This document shows positions 5,113 to 5,792 of a stretch of DNA of 5,792 bases, in pieces; position 1 is the first letter of the stretch; each line of letters opens with the position of its first letter. Location: positions 1-5,792 of the forward strand of contig JBBQGT010000166.1 of NCBI GenBank assembly GCA_038323265.1, in the 5' to 3' direction. The stretch comes from PNKC01 sp038323265 (GTDB lineage Bacteria; Chloroflexota; Dehalococcoidia; Tepidiformales; Tepidiformaceae). The translations under genes were made by a program, and so were the position numbers. Below the pieces are notes generated by a model. That model did no database searches. It saw only the letters and a list, made by a program, of their open reading frames with translations, and was not told the origin of the DNA.

Positions 5113-5268
5113 ATGGCCACGCGCGGAAAGTCGGAACAGGTGACGATTGCACCGGCAACGGCACCGCAACCGGTGGACCCCGAAGTGGTCGCCTCGCTGC
5201 CATACCGCCAACCGGCCGACAATCGGGACCGGCTCATGAACCTCGTCGATGCGGTGCGCCTCCGGTGA
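5113..5268 (+). CDS. Small hypothetical protein (51 aa)
   Basis: ATG 5113 to TGA 5266-5268 encodes 51 residues with no recognised family. The first half is Ala/Pro/Thr-rich and looks disordered (VTIAPATAPQPVDPEVV). The second half is charged and may be helical (NRDRLMNLVDAVRLR). Third codon positions are mostly G or C, as in the neighbouring genes. The stop overlaps the GTG start of the next gene in a GTGA arrangement, which is typical of translational coupling. The only nearby purine-rich site, GAGAGG (5095-5100), is 12 nt from the start, which is rather far. It may be a real small gene, a leader peptide, or chance. No function is suggested. The 68 nt between it and the tRNA hold nothing clear. 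Confidence 0.45.
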   Translation: MATRGKSEQVTIAPATAPQPVDPEVVASLPYRQPADNRDRLMNLVDAVRLR

Positions 5269-5792
5269 CAACCCCGAATCCTCCCTGGGACACAGCTCCC
5301 TTTCCAGAGGTGACCGCTACCCAGGCCGAGGAGATCTGCGACCGGCACGATCTCGGACGCCTTCACCTGGGAACGATCCCGCCCAGCGGCGTCGTCAACG
5401 CCATCTTCGCTCTCGGACCAGATCTCATTCTTCGCGTCTCGAAGGACATTCCAGAAGCGATTCGCGGGACGATTTCCGAGTCGATTGCTGCGCCCGCGGC
5501 GCGTCGGGCTGGTGTTCGTACACCGCGACTGATCGCGTTCGACAACTCGCGGGAGATTCTCAGCACCCCCTACACGATCTATGAGCGGGTCGATGGGATT
5601 GACCTCACACGAATCGATGTCTCAGCACATGAGCTCCCTCAGATTTGGCGTCAGGTCGGTCGTGAACTGTCCCGACTCCACCACGGGGTCGTGGACGTCG
5701 AGGATCCGCAGCATCTTCTGCGGGACACGCAACGGCCCGATCCCGAACCGATCCTTGAAGCCGCGGACTTTCTGAGTGAAGACCACAAGCGG
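5265..5792 (+). CDS. Phosphotransferase family protein (APH-like), 3'-truncated by window edge
   Basis: An open frame of 176 codons runs from GTG 5265 to the last base with no stop, so the gene continues outside. The sequence fits the aminoglycoside phosphotransferase/kinase-like fold (PF01636). LGTIPPSGVVNAIFALGPDLILRVSKD (about residues 32-58) is the N-lobe nucleotide loop and beta strand. RRAGVRTPRLIAFDN is the usual transition into the hinge. TPYTIYERVDGIDLTRI (about 101-117) is the hinge and start of the C-lobe, and IWRQVGRELSRLHHG (about 127-141) the helix before the catalytic loop. The catalytic HGDxxxxN and DxD motifs lie beyond the window, so activity cannot be judged. Members phosphorylate small molecules such as aminoglycosides, choline, homoserine or sugars; nothing here singles out a substrate or supports a resistance role. 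GTG 5310 is an alternative start. The GTGA overlap suggests coupling to the small ORF upstream. Confidence 0.8.
   Translation, partial: MTTPNPPWDTAPFPEVTATQAEEICDRHDLGRLHLGTIPPSGVVNAIFALGPDLILRVSKDIPEAIRGTISESIAAPAARRAGVRTPRLIAFDNSREILSTPYTIYERVDGIDLTRIDVSAHELPQIWRQVGRELSRLHHGVVDVEDPQHLLRDTQRPDPEPILEAADFLSEDHKR

Noticed and set aside
5265..5792. Aminoglycoside resistance gene
   Set aside because: Only the general phosphotransferase fold is supported; the catalytic region is outside the window and nothing indicates an antibiotic substrate.

Overview
The window looks like a GC-rich bacterial chromosome segment, most plausibly from Chloroflexota (Dehalococcoidia-like). That placement is inferred from three things: a threonyl-tRNA synthetase without a TGS domain, a transcriptional T-box leader, and a split MaoC dehydratase pair. 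No single marker here fixes the lineage.

Layout. The left part reads rightward. It holds the end of a four-helix-bundle protein gene (S23/IVP family, 1-390), dephospho-CoA kinase coaE (383-1153, start overlapping the previous stop), a 222-nt gap, and a two-gene dehydratase operon (MaoC-N-like 1376-1852, MaoC-like 1864-2253). A strong hairpin (2274-2316) separates this from the leftward part. Read in its own direction, the leftward unit runs: promoter near 4870-4899, Thr-type T-box riboswitch with terminator (about 4863-4604), a second four-helix-bundle gene (4584-4180), then thrS (4125-2332). Right of the T-box, and divergent from it, lie tRNA-Val(GAC) (4968-5044), a possible 51-codon ORF (5113-5268), and an APH-family phosphotransferase (from 5265) that runs off the end.

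The most interesting signal is the pair of four-helix-bundle genes. The second is bracketed by two arms, each made of four tandem 7-8-nt units. The arms are inverted complements of each other (4146-4177 and 4566-4596, outer units identical). The cassette sits between the T-box terminator and thrS, only 7 nt past the terminator U-run, so the synthetase leader appears to have been invaded without losing T-box control. The first gene ends in a four-unit tandem array of unrelated sequence (389-416) that now encodes the N-terminus of CoaE. Together these suggest a small, probably non-autonomous mobile cassette in which an IVP gene lies inside a long terminal hairpin. The shape resembles 23S rRNA intervening sequences, but it lies upstream of housekeeping protein genes.

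Functionally, thrS is expected to respond to uncharged tRNA-Thr through the T-box, and the inserted gene would be co-regulated. CoaE completes CoA synthesis. The MaoC pair probably hydrates or dehydrates acyl-CoA or acyl-ACP thioesters.
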